DNA of 64,000 nucleotides, from assembly GCF_000203795.2 (NCBI RefSeq), contig NW_006281099.1:2855774-2919773 (forward strand), read 5' to 3'. The stretch comes from Batrachochytrium dendrobatidis JAM81. Its lineage: Eukaryota; Chytridiomycota; Chytridiomycetes; Rhizophydiales. This document shows positions 23,378 through 36,117 of the stretch, one piece after another (the first letter of the stretch is position 1; each line of letters opens with the position of its first letter). The translations under genes were made by a program, and so were the position numbers. The notes beneath the pieces were generated by a model. The model did not search any database and was not told the origin of the DNA. It was given only the letters and a program-made list of their open reading frames with translations.

Positions 23378-25332
23378 ATGCTTCGTGATGCGTATGGCAT
23401 TAAGCGCGACCAAGTTGACGAAATTATACTTCCGTCTAATGGAGCCAGCAGAAATGGCCAAGACAATCTTCGTCATAGAACAACCAGTACTCTCTACAAG
23501 CTTGCCACATTTGGATTAGGAGAAGCTTCAGGCATAGCAAAACTGCAGAATGACATTGAACTAGAAAATGGTAATACGTTTTCTAATCTAGCGGGCGAGG
23601 AGTCTGTTTCCAACGATAATGTCAAGCAGAAACGCATAAAAGTGGATGGCCATTTTAAAGTTATTATTGGAGCAGCAGTTATTCTTACAATATGTACCAG
23701 CATTCTTTGGTATTCATTGGTTTGGCCCTGGCATCTTGGTACTTCTAATCAAGTATCTGCCGATTCCACCATCGCGTCAGCGTTATCCCATGAAGCGCCA
23801 TCATCCAACAATATTGCTATTGACAGTGATAGCGATATCAGCAATGACGCAAACATAGACCATGATGGAGTGTTTAGTGAACGTTTTGATTTAAACTCTA
23901 GATTCGGTCTTTCCTCCGTTTACGAGTCTCCTAATATTGCAGAAGGTGACAAGGTTTTGGATGCTGGTCGTGTTCTTTTCCCCCCACCTCCAAGTGATCA
24001 TGCCAATCCAAAACTCGACAAGATTGCAGTGGTGATTCTAACCACCCAAGATACGGCTCACATATCTATTCCTACACAGGCACAAACGTTTTTGAAGCAA
24101 CTCAAAAACTTCCTTGTAGTGAGTGATCGATCAGGCCAGTATGGCGGATCCGAGACGGCTGGAAGTGTAGTCAATCGCAGCTCTACAAACAAGGTATTTT
24201 CGCAAAGTGAGCAGGGCCTGCTTGCACTTCAAGATTTATATAGTGCTTTTCCAGATTCAGAGTGGTTTATCGTGAGTCGTGACAGTAAGTAAATCACATG
24301 TGCTTGGCCATGATCTAGTATGATTCAACAGCCAAGTGGTTTCAAATAGTATAATTCAAATCTTACTATCTTACTGACAGTATTAATATCTATTTATAAA
24401 TAGACAATTACATGTTTTTGGACAACATCAAAGCATTTCTCGATGATGCCAAATACGATTACAAAATGCCCATTTATTTTGGCAGTCAGACCATCTTTAA
24501 AGAATGCAAAACACTTACACAACCTCTTGCCAAACCAGAAGTCAGGATTGGTGATCTGTCTTCTGGTATTATTTTGTCTCGATCCTCTGTTCAAAAAATT
24601 GTTGAAGAAAAAACTGCCAAAATATGTATCCAAAAGTACACTTTGTGCCATTCCAGTGATGTGGTACTTGGTCTTTGCCTTGCCGATCAGAGCATTAGAA
24701 TGACACCAGAGCCGCGACTAAACTCTCGCTCGCTATCGAGTCTGACTTGGCCTATGGATGCATGCCAAGAGCCTTTTTCCTTTCCTAAAACTTCTCCACG
24801 TTTAATGCTGCGTATTCATTCTGGCCAATATGCCACGGGCGTCACTTCTAGTGGTGAAACGACCAAATGGAATCACCATATCAATTATGCTAATATCTTT
24901 TCACATGTGTACCATGATATTGGTATGTTTTTTTCAAACCCGGGCTATGAAATTCCTGGTGGCGATTTTATGAATGCACAAGCGGAAAGTGGTCAGAATT
25001 GCCAAACTCTCTGCAAAACTGAAATCAAATGTCTGGCATGGACCTATGATATCAAACTAAAAACGTGCTGGCTCAAGAACACTCTTTCACCCAAGAGGGA
25101 TCGTCAAAATGCCGTGTCTGGGGTTTTACCTTCTAGATACACTTGCAATAAGGACCAATTCAAGCCTAAAAAGGACAGAAAAAGACATTCTACCTTTAAA
25201 CACGCTGCTATATCTGGACCGCTTCCCAAACCAGGAACTGCAGCGCCTCTCAAACCAGGAACTGCAGCGCTTCCTGTAAATCAACCTAAACGATTGATTG
25301 GAAGAAAGAGAAAGTTTTCTGGAAAAAACTGA
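23378..25332 (+). CDS. type II membrane glycosyltransferase (fringe/GT31-like) with PAN/Apple domain
   Basis: Two exons, 23378..24284 and 24404..25332, give 611 residues. A cytosolic N-terminus of about 90 residues precedes one membrane segment (VIIGAAVILTICTSILW), then an acidic Ser-rich stem and a catalytic-like region from about residue 210. This region includes KIAVVILTTQDT, the DSEWFIVSRDNNYMFLDN stretch and PIYFGSQT, an arrangement like fringe and core-1 beta-1,3-galactosyltransferases. The usual DDD metal-binding triplet reads RDNN here, across the intron. Near residues 485-545 a PAN/Apple-type module has NCQTLCKTEIKCLAWTYD and TCWLKN, which may bind protein or carbohydrate. The Lys/Arg-rich tail has a repeated KPGTAA unit. 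A Golgi role in glycan extension is inferred. The sugar donor cannot be read. Confidence 0.7.
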
Positions 25333-25580
25333 TTTTTTCTATATTTCCTGCTGTTTTGAATTCAAAACCTTGACCAAATATGCTTTCATCTTTAATAAAC
25401 AATATTTTGGTTTTATTGGTTGTTGTATTGATTAACAAGTACATGCTTTGGTCTTACATGACTTTCTGCTGTTTAGATGTACAATGCACGTTCATCCTCA
25501 ACCGTACATGCCAATAGTCGAGAATGGATGATTTCAACTCGAAATCATTTTTAAAACTTTCATCGAAAATTTCGCAAGTC

Positions 25581-26381
25581 ATGTCAGAGCAAATTGTTAT
25601 TAAAACTGCAGGATTCGATGCTCGTTTCCCCAACACCAACCAGGTAGATGGTGCTATTGAATGGGGGTGTGGTGTATAGATGACAGAGTGTTTTGGAATT
25701 AGAAGGCTATTTGAAAAAAGACTAGTCTTTTGTACTCTGGAAAGGCCAGCAATGTTCATGTCAAGCCAATAGAAATCAGTGGTGGTGTAAATGACACTAA
25801 TATTGGAGGATGTTGCTGCTTCCTTGAGTATTATTGGCTGTCATGTTCTTATTGATGCTATTGTAATGTGGGTCTAAAGTTGAAATACTAACATCTTATC
25901 TGCATTACTGTTGCTTGGGTTACTCAATGTGAATGCTGGTTGTTCTTATGGGCGACTTGTTGACTCGATTTTGTTGACTTGCATCTCGGGCTGCACCATA
26001 AATATGGCTTTGCGTATCCGTAATACAGACCAGAAACTGCTGGCAAAACTATGTTGACTTTCACAAGTGTGTGCAAGCCAAGGGTGAGGATTTCCAACCT
26101 TGCCAAGAGTTCAAGGCCATCTACCGTTCTCTGTGCCCTACCAACTGGGTACGTTTGATATCATTGAGCTATTTTCATGACAAATATCTCTGCAGTTCTT
26201 TCTACACCTGTTTGTTTCCGATACTGCTTGTATATTTCTGTGGTTGAATATCTGCTACACATGGATTGCTAACTCGATTGTGCTACGTGATGCTTGACAA
26301 TAGACCGATCAGTGGGATGAGCAGCGCGAGGAGAATGTCTTTCCCCCACTCAACACCAGATCCAGTCCCAACCACCATTAG
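25581..26381 (+). CDS. COX12: cytochrome c oxidase subunit VIb (Cox12)
   Basis: Three short exons, 25581..25643, 26029..26148 and 26304..26381, all in phase 0, encode 86 residues, the usual Cox12 length. Exon 1 gives GFDARFPNTNQ, exon 2 TRNCWQNYVDFHKC and CQEFKAIYRSLC, and exon 3 TDQWDEQREENVFPP. These carry the CX9C and CX10C pairs that form disulfides after Mia40-dependent import into the intermembrane space. Cox12 sits on the outer face of respiratory complex IV at the dimer interface. Intron 1 (385 bp) is long for this window, and each exon is too short to be seen as a plain ORF. The C-terminus ends NTRSSPNHH, somewhat longer and more polar than typical. Confidence 0.93.
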
Positions 26382-26671
26382 TTTGATGGTGCTTTCATAG
26401 GATCAGCATGGACAAGTTTTCAACAATAACTGGTAGCCTTTCAATAAACCAAGATGGTGTGCTGATTATACTCTATTACCGTTCCTACTATCTTAATAGT
26501 TGGTTCAAGATTTATTATCAGTGTCTGTATTTTGCTAATATACAGTATATCAGCAGTTAGTACTCGCTCTTGACTAGTTATGCTTGGGTTTAATAAGCTT
26601 GTCTCAAGACTTGAATTGAACTGGTAGAAAGTTTCGTTTATTTGGTACACAATCACATTGAGTTTCTTAAA

Positions 26672-27063
26672 CTAGACAGCTCTTGCGGCCTGTTGTGTAA
26701 GAAGAACCCCGAATCGTTTTTTCAAAGTCACTCGGTGACGAGAGTATTTATCGTCTGGCGAGAATCTTGCTGTATAATACGCAATCAATATAAACATACA
26801 TGAATACATTTTCATCAGTACGATTCCATGAAATTTCAAGCAAACCATGGACAACAGATATCCAAATTGGCAGTCTGGGTCTAAGCCTTACCTGGATGTG
26901 CAGATTTTGTAACACCTCCTTCAGGAGCCATTTTCTAGTTGTGCAAAATACTGAGGGTGAGTATTACTAATAAATCAAAAGCTGAAATCCAATACAGTAT
27001 TATGCATACTTTGAGAGTGTATACTCGCTTTCCTCCAGGAGCAGTGTAGTACATCAAATGCAT
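26672..27063 (-). CDS. NOP10: H/ACA snoRNP subunit Nop10
   Basis: Three exons, complement(26672..26769, 26892..26934, 27010..27063), encode 64 residues, matching the family length. Exon 1 is [18 protein letters not shown], exon 2 continues [14 protein letters not shown], and exon 3 gives [20 protein letters not shown]. The [17 protein letters not shown] block is the near-invariant Nop10 signature. Junction phases (0, then 1) agree. Nop10 binds Cbf5/dyskerin in the nucleolus and is needed for rRNA pseudouridylation. Fungal Nop10 has lost the archaeal zinc Cys, and none is seen here. The gene converges with COX12 and diverges from the PRM10-like gene. Confidence 0.95.
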
Positions 27064-27732
27064 AGTGTCAATATAGTAAAAGTACGGTACTAAAAAATAA
27101 TGGGTTTCCAAGATTGAACAAAAAAACTTGAATCAATAAAGCGAAATTATCAAATGTTGTCACGTGCCAGTATGCCAAGTTTGTATTGGTAAATCCATTG
27201 ACTATATTAGGTTTGATAGATGTGCAGCACTACAGCTTAGTTTATTATGGATAATCTACCAATAGGCAAGTTAGTAGTAAAGCTGAGGGTCTGAGCCATT
27301 ATTTACCGAGCCCTTTACAGTAATATAGCTTTTCAAGTTTGTACAAGAAAGGGTGGCTGTCTTGTTCGCTTGCCAAGGCAAAACATCGATGATGGTTTTT
27401 AAACCACTCACGTATAAATTAAGAGCTATACTGGCCAGTCTGAATAGTAAAACCGAATTGTACAACTTTTGGTTTGAGATCAAGGACATCAAAAACGCGA
27501 CTTTTCTGTTTATCTCGAGGCTTTGAAAACGAAGGGTTTACCTTTAAGCAAACTACAGATATTACGAGTCAGATTAGAGCATAAAAGGGTTGGCAATAGG
27601 GTAGCAAGTTTTTGTTTCAATCAGGTTTGACCGCTCAGAATAACAGCAGATACCTACCACTTCAACCGAATTCACTGACGTTGGGCATTCATCGCATATA
27701 CGAATTCACTTGGCCAAGGCATTTGTGCACTG
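27064..27732. promoter_or_regulatory. divergent promoter region with one CACGTG box
   Basis: 669 bp separate the starts of NOP10 (-) and the PRM10-like gene (+). A CACGTG hexamer lies at about 27171, roughly 110 bp upstream of the NOP10 start. On the minus strand at about 27410-27510 there are two overlapping open segments bounded by a good donor (ACGTGAGT), but I recognise no family. No tRNA or snoRNA could be supported. Confidence 0.4.
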
Positions 27733-30150
27733 ATGGAAGGACCTGCTTCCAGTAATCCCACTTCATCTACGGATGACTCTCACTCATCGCTAGACTATGT
27801 TCAGCCTATTGCACCATCTCACCCATCGCCGTCAACGGCTGCACCAATCATGCTATTTGCTCCGTATCATCCATCTCAAAAGATTGCCCATGCTACCACT
27901 ATAGACCATAATATTTCTCCAAGTAAGGCTTCGTTTACTAATGCAATTGCCCATTCCAAGGATCAACTACAGCATGATGGCCGTTCCGTGCCAAATCGTA
28001 TTTTTCACAATGGCAGTCCCAGAGCTAGTTTACTTACGGAAGAAGTAATTGACAATGCAGTACCCCATACACCCCATTCCACCTTTCTATTCAAAGTAAG
28101 TCCAAACTCTAGTCCTCGTTTAGAAACGCATCAAGCTGCTCGACCAGCTTCATCGATGACTTCTGTGCGAAATGCCCCCGTGTCGTTGCCTAATCAAGTT
28201 CATCGTAAGGGGTTGCGTCCCTATATGTCTGCGCAGCGATGGCCAATTCCAACAGAATCATCTCCATTATCAACGGGCATATCGACAGATCGTTTGGGTG
28301 ATAGTCCAACATTGAAGCCAGCGTATATGGCAGACGCAAAGGGGAAGCTTCCACCTGATATTATGATGATAGTGCAGGATGCCAATCCAATCGCCAGTTC
28401 GCAGAGTCTGCCACTTAGCAGTTCCCGTCAACCTACTTCAAATGCTGGCAGTTTGCTTAAACTGTTTTCTCCACCATCGTGTCCTTCCGACTCCGATGGT
28501 GAATCTGTATCTTCATCTTCATCTTCGGCGACAGGCACTCGTCGGAAAAGATCGAGGTTCCGCAAGGGCATATCGCTTACTTCGCCTAGCAATGAATCCA
28601 TAGCTTTTCAGCGACCTGCTTCTACATCCAGTCTTTCTCTGGCCAATATTGCAGCATCCATCCAAAACTACCAGCACAAGCGTCAGGCAAAAGAGCATGC
28701 AACATATATGGAGGTGTATGGAGATCGCGAGGAATACACACTGAAATGCAATTTCATGCTTGAGCTTGCACGGTGCATGGTGGAATATGGCGTGCCAATT
28801 CACAGATTCGAGTATCATCTCGAGGCTGTAGGAATGTGCCTTGGAATTCAAAGCTCGTTTGTTGCGCTGGCTGGTATGTCTGGCTTACGACTATTGGAAA
28901 GCTGAAAATTTAAAAAACTACTCGAGACTAACCTATTTTTATTGAATGGTTGTATCAATAGGACTCATTCTTATCAGCTTTAACCACAAGAACCGTGCAT
29001 CAGATACATTTTTCATCAAATGCTCACAGGGCTATCAGATGGGAAAATTATCTCTTACTAATGCACTTTGCTTTGAGCTCGTTCACGGAGGTATGGATAT
29101 TCAGCAGGCACAATCTCGCTTAAAGGAAATCCGAAGTGCACCTGATACTCCTGGCTGGAAATCTATGGTCACTTATCCCGTCATTGCCTTTTGCTTGGGT
29201 GTGATTGGCTTCAATTGCTCCTGGATAGAGTCAATGCTTGCTGTCATCACATCGATCCCAGTTGCTTGCCTAACCTATATGGGTGGAAAATACCCCAGCA
29301 TCACTTATTTGTCCGAGTTCTTGTCTACATTTTTTTGCGTTCTTCTTGGAAACTCGCTTGTATATGTCACACAGAGAGTTGATCCGTGTTTATCGACACA
29401 ACGGATTGTTTTCAGCAGTATTGCCATCATTCTTCCTGGATTGCAGTTAACGACGGCTATTATTGAGCTTAGTACACGTAACTTGATTTCGGGTACTGTG
29501 CGTCTCTTTTTCGCTCTCTTTTTAGCTCTGTTGCTTGGGTAGGTGATATTTATGCTATATATCCATAGTGTTGTTGAGCCATGTAACAGTCGACTAATCA
29601 TTGCAATTCCTGAAATAGGTTTGGGTATATAATTGGCATTAATTTGACAAGTTCGCTTGATATTGCTCCGCCAGCAGCAGATTGCCCCACATCACCAATC
29701 AACATATTATGGGCGATTCCTACTTTCCCCCCACTAGCACTTTCCATCTGCTATGAGTTTCAGGCACGTCGAAGCCAGTATGCGATCATGATTGTCACAT
29801 CTGCAATTGGATATGTCACAACCTTTCTGATCAGGATTCCTATATTCAAAAATAATTTTGAAGTTGTAACTATTCTCTCCGCATTGGCAATTGGCTTGAC
29901 TGCCAACATATATGCCCGCATTACTCGCGATGTAGCAGTTGCGCCAATTCTTGCAAGCATTCTACTGCTTGTGCCTGGATCTGTTGGATTAAGAAGCACA
30001 CTTGGGTTCATGTCTCAAGACACATTGAGCGGGACTGCCATTGCTTTTCAAATGCTAATGATTGGAATGTGCATAACTATTGGGTTGTTTATTGCTACCT
30101 TGATTGTTTGGCCCATTCGTGGTCCCCGTATGAAGTACATTACCGTATAA
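27733..30150 (+). CDS. PRM10-like ThrE/DUF1212 membrane protein
   Basis: Three exons, 27733..28873, 28962..29538 and 29619..30150, encode 749 residues. Residues 1-325 are Ser/Pro-rich and polar with a basic patch (RRKRSRFRKG). The ThrE domain follows: LELARCMVEYGVPIHRFEYH, then SSFVALAGLILISFNH across intron 1, and HGGMDIQQAQSRLKEI. About ten hydrophobic segments fill residues 440-740, including VTYPVIAFCLGVIGFNCSW and the C-terminal half beginning PINILWAIPTFPPLALSICY. Bacterial ThrE exports threonine and serine. Fungal members (yeast Prm10) are pheromone-regulated membrane proteins of unclear substrate. The N-terminal Ser-rich extension is common in fungal homologues. Membrane transport is the likely role, with substrate unassigned. 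Confidence 0.88.
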
Positions 30151-30404
30151 CAAGCTTAATAGAGGTATTCATTTCCACTCCCCCAAAATCCCCGCATTCA
30201 CAATAGTCGATCACATGGTTATGGCCATTGTGTTCAAGTCTCGGTTAAAGTGTATATGCCAAGATACAAGGTTCTATGCCATCTTGTTTTAATATTAAAA
30301 ATAAACATGCATTAGATAAATCAAGTGCCAAATTATAGCTTGAATGCAGTTAAAATAAGGAATGATGATAAAAAGTTGCGGCAGCACCCAAAGTCAATTA
30401 TGAA

Positions 30405-33400
30405 TCAGTATATGCTGTCATCGTCACCCCAGTCGATCTCTAGAATGTCCTGTATGTCCGCTGCCTCCGTGGCTGTAATACCATGATGATTAAATGTATC
30501 TGAAATTGTATTCTTTTTCACCAACTGTTGTAAAGGCTGATTTGGAGGCTGGGGTATATGAGTATTCGGATGCATATTGGATTGTGGATGATATGCGTGA
30601 ATATCTTGATTCGAAGATGCTAGGCTTGAATGCCGAAAAGTGTCGGATTGGTTTGGTTTGTACGACTTGGGATCAGAACGATTCAAAGGTTTACAGGGTT
30701 TAACGGGGAAAATGTCCTCAAAGTCGTCATTGTCATCAAGCATAAAGTTTTTTTGACAAGGTAGATCCAACTCAAATGTACGTGGTGTCAGTTTGCTAGG
30801 AACGGCTAGTTCAAAGGGTTTTTTACAAGATGCATGTCGTGTGTATAGTGGTTCTGATAAACCCAACGTAGGGGCTTGGCGTACGTTATGATGTAAATCA
30901 AAAGTCGACTCCTTTTTTCTATCCTCATTATTGGTTTCATATGTTTCTTCGTCATCATCAAATTCATCCTCTACGATATTCTCAGAGTCGCTACCATCAG
31001 TTGATTTCGTGTTTGAACTTTCTTGTCTCATCCTGGCAAGCCGAAATCGGGCACCGGTGCTTCGGCGTCCTAGTCCACCAAGACACGGACTGAGTAGCGA
31101 AGAACGATAAAATGCATGCATGTCTACTACAGATGCTGTAGACCCAGAAGACATTTCTTTTTGAGATTGAAAATGAAAAGATAACTCGTCATCATTCACT
31201 ACAAAACTGTTTTCTGCTTCACTGTCGGCACCAGATTCGTAGTTTTCATCTGAGCTGGCCACATCACTTTCAGACGACAGCTGGGCCTCAATATCTAAAA
31301 ATGGATTACACTCGGCTCGTACTTTTTCTTTTTTTCTTTTTTTGAATCTTGATGGTATAGAATTCTTTGTTGGCTGTTTGACTGCAATAATAGGTGAGCC
31401 GCGTTGTTTTGGAGCTCTGCGTTGCGGCGCTTGTTTATTTGCCTGACGCTCCAAAAGCATTTTAAGTCGACCAGTGGGGCGTTTTGAAAACTCATTATCA
31501 CTCTCCTTCCCATCTTCAGCATCGTCGTCTTTGTAAAGATGCATATTGTCATTTCCTTGCCAATATGTACCTTCAGTGGTCCTCTTTCCTTTAAAAGATG
31601 AGATCTGAGTGCCTCCTGATGTTTGATCATCTTCATCTTCGGAAATAAGCGCTCTTGCTTTGAATCGTCTAATTTGCTTTGGTGCCGAATCTGGAGTAGA
31701 TGAAATTAGTGCCTCAAAACCAGGTGTTTCAGATCTATTTTCTTCTTCTAGGCAATGATATTGGTCACCAATCTGTGGTGATAATAATGGGATAAGATTA
31801 CTCTGTCGCGATATTGGTCGTGGAGTTTTGAATACAGGTGCAGCATCGCCAGGTACAGGTTTCTGATCAATGTAAGCCAATGAATTAGACCCATTATCAT
31901 ATAAGTGACGCTGCTGCAATGTAGGGGATTTGACGTGACTGGGTTCAACCAATGTAGTCTTAATTTCATCGGCCACAGATGATATCGGAGTTATTGACGT
32001 AGCAGCTTTTGAAAAAGTAGCTGTGGTAGAATTAGGTTTCAAACCTACATATTTTTGATGCAATTTGATTGAGTCGGATTTGATAGGGCTTTTAGAATTG
32101 TCATGGTGTTGATTATCGGCAAGCGGATCATTGCACGTGTTGGTTATATTGGCTTGGTCATACTGTGAAAACGAAATATTGGCTAGCTCAGTGTCTGAAA
32201 TATCTTCAAAACTAATCAGATCATCTAAGTCGTCAAATAGAGCTTCATAATCGATGGCTTTACAAGAAGAATCAGCCTCAGTTTTAGAAAATGTAGTGCT
32301 TTTTAAATGAAGATCAGATGTAGTAGCGGGTTTTGAGTTAAATGAAGCATGCTTGGGTAATTCTTCCAAAAAAATTGTGTTAAATTCTAAACAAGGACCC
32401 AAATGTGCTTCTACAGGAAGATGAAACATTTCTGGACATAGCTGATGAAATTTTGATGGCGTTTGATGAAGGGGTTTAAAGTCTCTAGTCAAGTCGTCAC
32501 TAGACAAGCCATTATATATTGCATCCACATCTGGTGTTGCATGTAATATCTGATTGTTTTGTAAAACTGTATGCTCTTGATGTTTTTGAAGAACAGCTTG
32601 ATTAGAGTGTGTGTTTGACAAAGTTGAGTGATTTTTATCATCTGCCTGTGAATGCGACAAGGAAGTGGACAAAACACCATAATCATTTCGTGAATCAAAT
32701 AGTGTTGAATCGTTAATGTCAAATGCACGTGGCTCGTCAACATAATTTAAACTTTTGATTGGTGGTAAATTTTCAGAAAGTTTGGGGTTTTGGTTTAAAG
32801 TGCTGGTTGGTCTTAGTTCATAAGCAGTAGTTGCATTTAGTGTGTTTTGGGATAGTGCTTGATGATCAATTTCAACCCGATTATTGGAACAATCGTTTAA
32901 ATTTTTGTTGTGATGCAGATGAGATGAAGCATTAGTATCCGCTAAAATGCTATTTGAACAAATAGCTGGAGCAGGTGATTGCATAACACCTGGCTCATGT
33001 AGAGATGTGGATGGGTTGGCATTGTTGGTGTGTAATAGACGCTTTTTTACCATACCAGTACAAACCTGAAATACAGATTCGGCCTCTAAAAAAGGCTTAT
33101 CATGGCTATTAATTCTTTCAAAGTCATCATCATCGCCTGACGAAAGTAAATCAATAATATAAGAGCGCTTTCTTTTGGTTTTTGTCAAAGTATTTTCAGA
33201 CGTTTGTCGATCTAAATCAACAGTTGTATCAAGAGGCTTCGTAGTTGTAACAGGACAGCAATATTCGTCATCTAGTGTATGGACGGCATCAGTTTCGAGG
33301 TTTGCTAAAAAATTGGTCCAGCATAAATCGGATTTCATCTTCTCAATTACAGGTCTAGACTTTTTCAAGTCTTCTTCTATTCCTAGCTCCTCACAAAGCT

Positions 33401-36053
33401 GAATCATTTGAACAAAATTGACAGATCGAGATGTACGCGATAACCGAATCTCTGGAAGCAACTGAGTTTGCCAATATGCAAAACGCCCAATAGACAGATC
33501 AGTGTATTTTAAGCTGGCGCTTTTATATCGCTGTCGATCTGCAGTTATAAGAGACTCGAGTTCCAACGAAGATATGGATGGTTTTTTTGTGACCATTTTT
33601 GTCTTGGATAATGTGTTGGATTTAGAACGTTCATACTGGGCAATCTCAAGCTCACGCTTGTCGCAGACAGGTCTGGCATTAGATGGAATGATTCGAGATA
33701 AATTACCCGAATACATTTGAATTCGTTTTCCTTGTCCATCCATAATGGCACGCTGGATACTCTTGTATTGGGCCTGAGCTTTACGATGAATCTCCTCCTC
33801 TTTGCCCTTTGAAAGAATGACAACAATTCTACCTTGGCGTTTACGACCTGTTCGACCCATTCGTTGAAGCATACGAACTGGTGAAGTCTGTGCATCGTAG
33901 CAGACAATGAGATCAACATCACCAATATCTAGCCCTTCCTCGCCAATGGATGTAGATACCAAGACGTTGTAGTTTCCAGATTGGAATTTGGAAATTACCT
34001 ACGCAAAAATAGGTTTGAGCACATTTCAACACAACTGCTCAAAGTTTGTACCAACTCTTACAAGATCATTCGTTTCCAAATTAATATATTACCTCCAATT
34101 GCTCCTTTTGTGTAAATCCTTTCCCCTTTTTGCCGCTTTTACTTGATGACTGACCAATAAACGACATGACTCGCAGGAATGGGTGGTGTTGATTGAGTTT
34201 TGTCACAATTTCATCGACATTGTCTCTGTATTGAGAAAAAATCATGACGCGAGACTTGGACAAGCTAGCATCACTCGAACCTTCGTCTCCGTTATCGGGC
34301 AGCTCTTTTGAAAAATGCTCTAAAACGACAGCAACAAGTCGATCTAATTTTGGGTGACTTGAAAAATCAGGACTTTTGGTAATTTCATTTACGTGGATCA
34401 TGAGTGCTTTTAAATCCGAGTTTTCCACTAGTTCAGAACGACTACGTGAATTTTTTTCTGAAGGTGCTTCTGCTAAAAAACTACTAACTGTGTCATAAAA
34501 AGAACGGATGCCATAAGTTTGGAGCTGCTGTAAAGCCGCACACATTGCCATGCAAATTCCAGAATCATTCATAATGGATGAAATTTGTGCACGGTTTGCA
34601 TCCTTGTGGTTATCGATCCATCGTTTGCGAGCATCAAGAAGAGCATATCGAGATACTGCCCGAGGATCCTTCTCGTAAAACACACCGTGATTGCATAATC
34701 GAACAAGAAAAATGGAAACCACCTTGGCAAAAGCATCAACGATCCGTGTAATCTGTGGTGTGAGACTAACAATAATCTCTTCAATTTGCCGACTAAAAAT
34801 AAACGGCCGAATGTCAAACGAATCTTCTGTGCGAATTTCAATGTGCTGAATTAGAAGATTGTTTACAACATGCTGAACAGCTTTCATATCGCTGCCAGGT
34901 GTTGCACTGAGTGCCAAGACACGAAAAGGAGAACTAGCTTTTGAAAGTTCGCGAATGACTTCGCAATAGGCATAGTTTCCAGTTGCTCTATGTGCTTCAT
35001 CAACTACCAGTAAGACAACCTTATCAGCTGAACACGCTGCAGATCGCAAGTCATTTTGCATTACTTGGGGTGTTAGGAAAAACACACGTTTTTGTTTCCA
35101 GATCCCAATGCGCGTCTCTGACTTGGTGGTTCCTGTCAACTCATACGTCATATCCTAGTTGTGTTTGCATGATTAGATGACAAGATCATCAGATTGACAA
35201 TAGAAACACGATGCGTCGGTTTAAACACATACCAAGATATTTCAATGCATAATACAAATTAAACTATTTTATAGATTGGTACCTGATGAATGCCAGTGAT
35301 CTTGAAGCATGCTTCAATCTGTTGAGCTACTAATGGCTTTGTAGGAGCCATAAAAATGATTTTCCCTTCTGGAAACCACCTATAATAATTGTACATGACG
35401 ACAGCAGCTAAAAAAGTTTTTCCCAAACCAGTTGGAAGAGCAACCAATGTGTTTGCAAACAAGGCACGACTGATAATATTAAACTGGTAGTCTCGAAGCG
35501 GATAGTTTATCGGATATATCCATGTTTCCAACTCCTTTTCATCGATTACATGCGTGTTTAGGCTGGACACTGCACTGGGATCACCTTGCTGTATCTGATT
35601 AGCCATGTCACTCTTTTCATGTTGAGTATTGCACATAGTGGATGGAGTGTTGCCATTATTAAGCATTGGCCATTGACAAGTGCCAGGCTGACTGGGAGCG
35701 ACTGGCTTGAGTTTAAATTTAATAGATGCAGCATTTGTGCTGGAATGGTTGTGAGGAACATTAGTTGAATTGCGGACAGGTTGCAAAGGAGCTGCTGGAC
35801 CAGAGGATTTGGGTTGTGCAGACAATAGTCCAGACTGGCCAAAGACTAGTCGTTGCTGAACTGAGCCAAGTGGTCGAGCAGGAATAGGATTGGGTCGATT
35901 GCTAGCATTCAGGCTTTGAGCAGTCGAAGAATAAACATGTGAATTAGTAGCAGTCAATGTGTTCATGCCAGCAGACAGCTCGGCAGCATCAACAGCAGCC
36001 ATCATAGCATTCAGATCGTCATCAAGTTCAAAGTCATCCCAAGCTTCTGACAT
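30405..36053 (-). CDS. MPH1: FANCM/Mph1-type DNA helicase-translocase
   Basis: Three exons, complement(30405..33998, 34093..35154, 35283..36053), all in phase 0, encode 1808 residues. The SF2 core has Walker [15 protein letters not shown] (about residue 205), DEAH box [12 protein letters not shown] (about 308), motif [12 protein letters not shown], and in exon 3 [13 protein letters not shown] with motif [17 protein letters not shown]. The insert between the RecA-like lobes, typical of FANCM/Mph1/Hef, lies at about 360-560. These enzymes remodel stalled forks and D-loops. The C-terminal 1100 residues are polar, with acidic patches ([22 protein letters not shown]) and Lys/Arg-rich runs, and probably disordered. 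Fungal Mph1 is usually nearer 1000 residues, so this tail is long. No nuclease domain is evident. Confidence 0.93.
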
Positions 36054-36117
36054 GCTGCACCATTCAACCCAACAGAAAAGTCGTTTGTGAAGTTTTTACT
36101 TGAACTCTGCAACACTG

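Noticed and set aside
25454..25759. 101-codon minus-strand frame
   Set aside because: It overlaps COX12 exon 1, which has strong family support. The frame is an antisense shadow.
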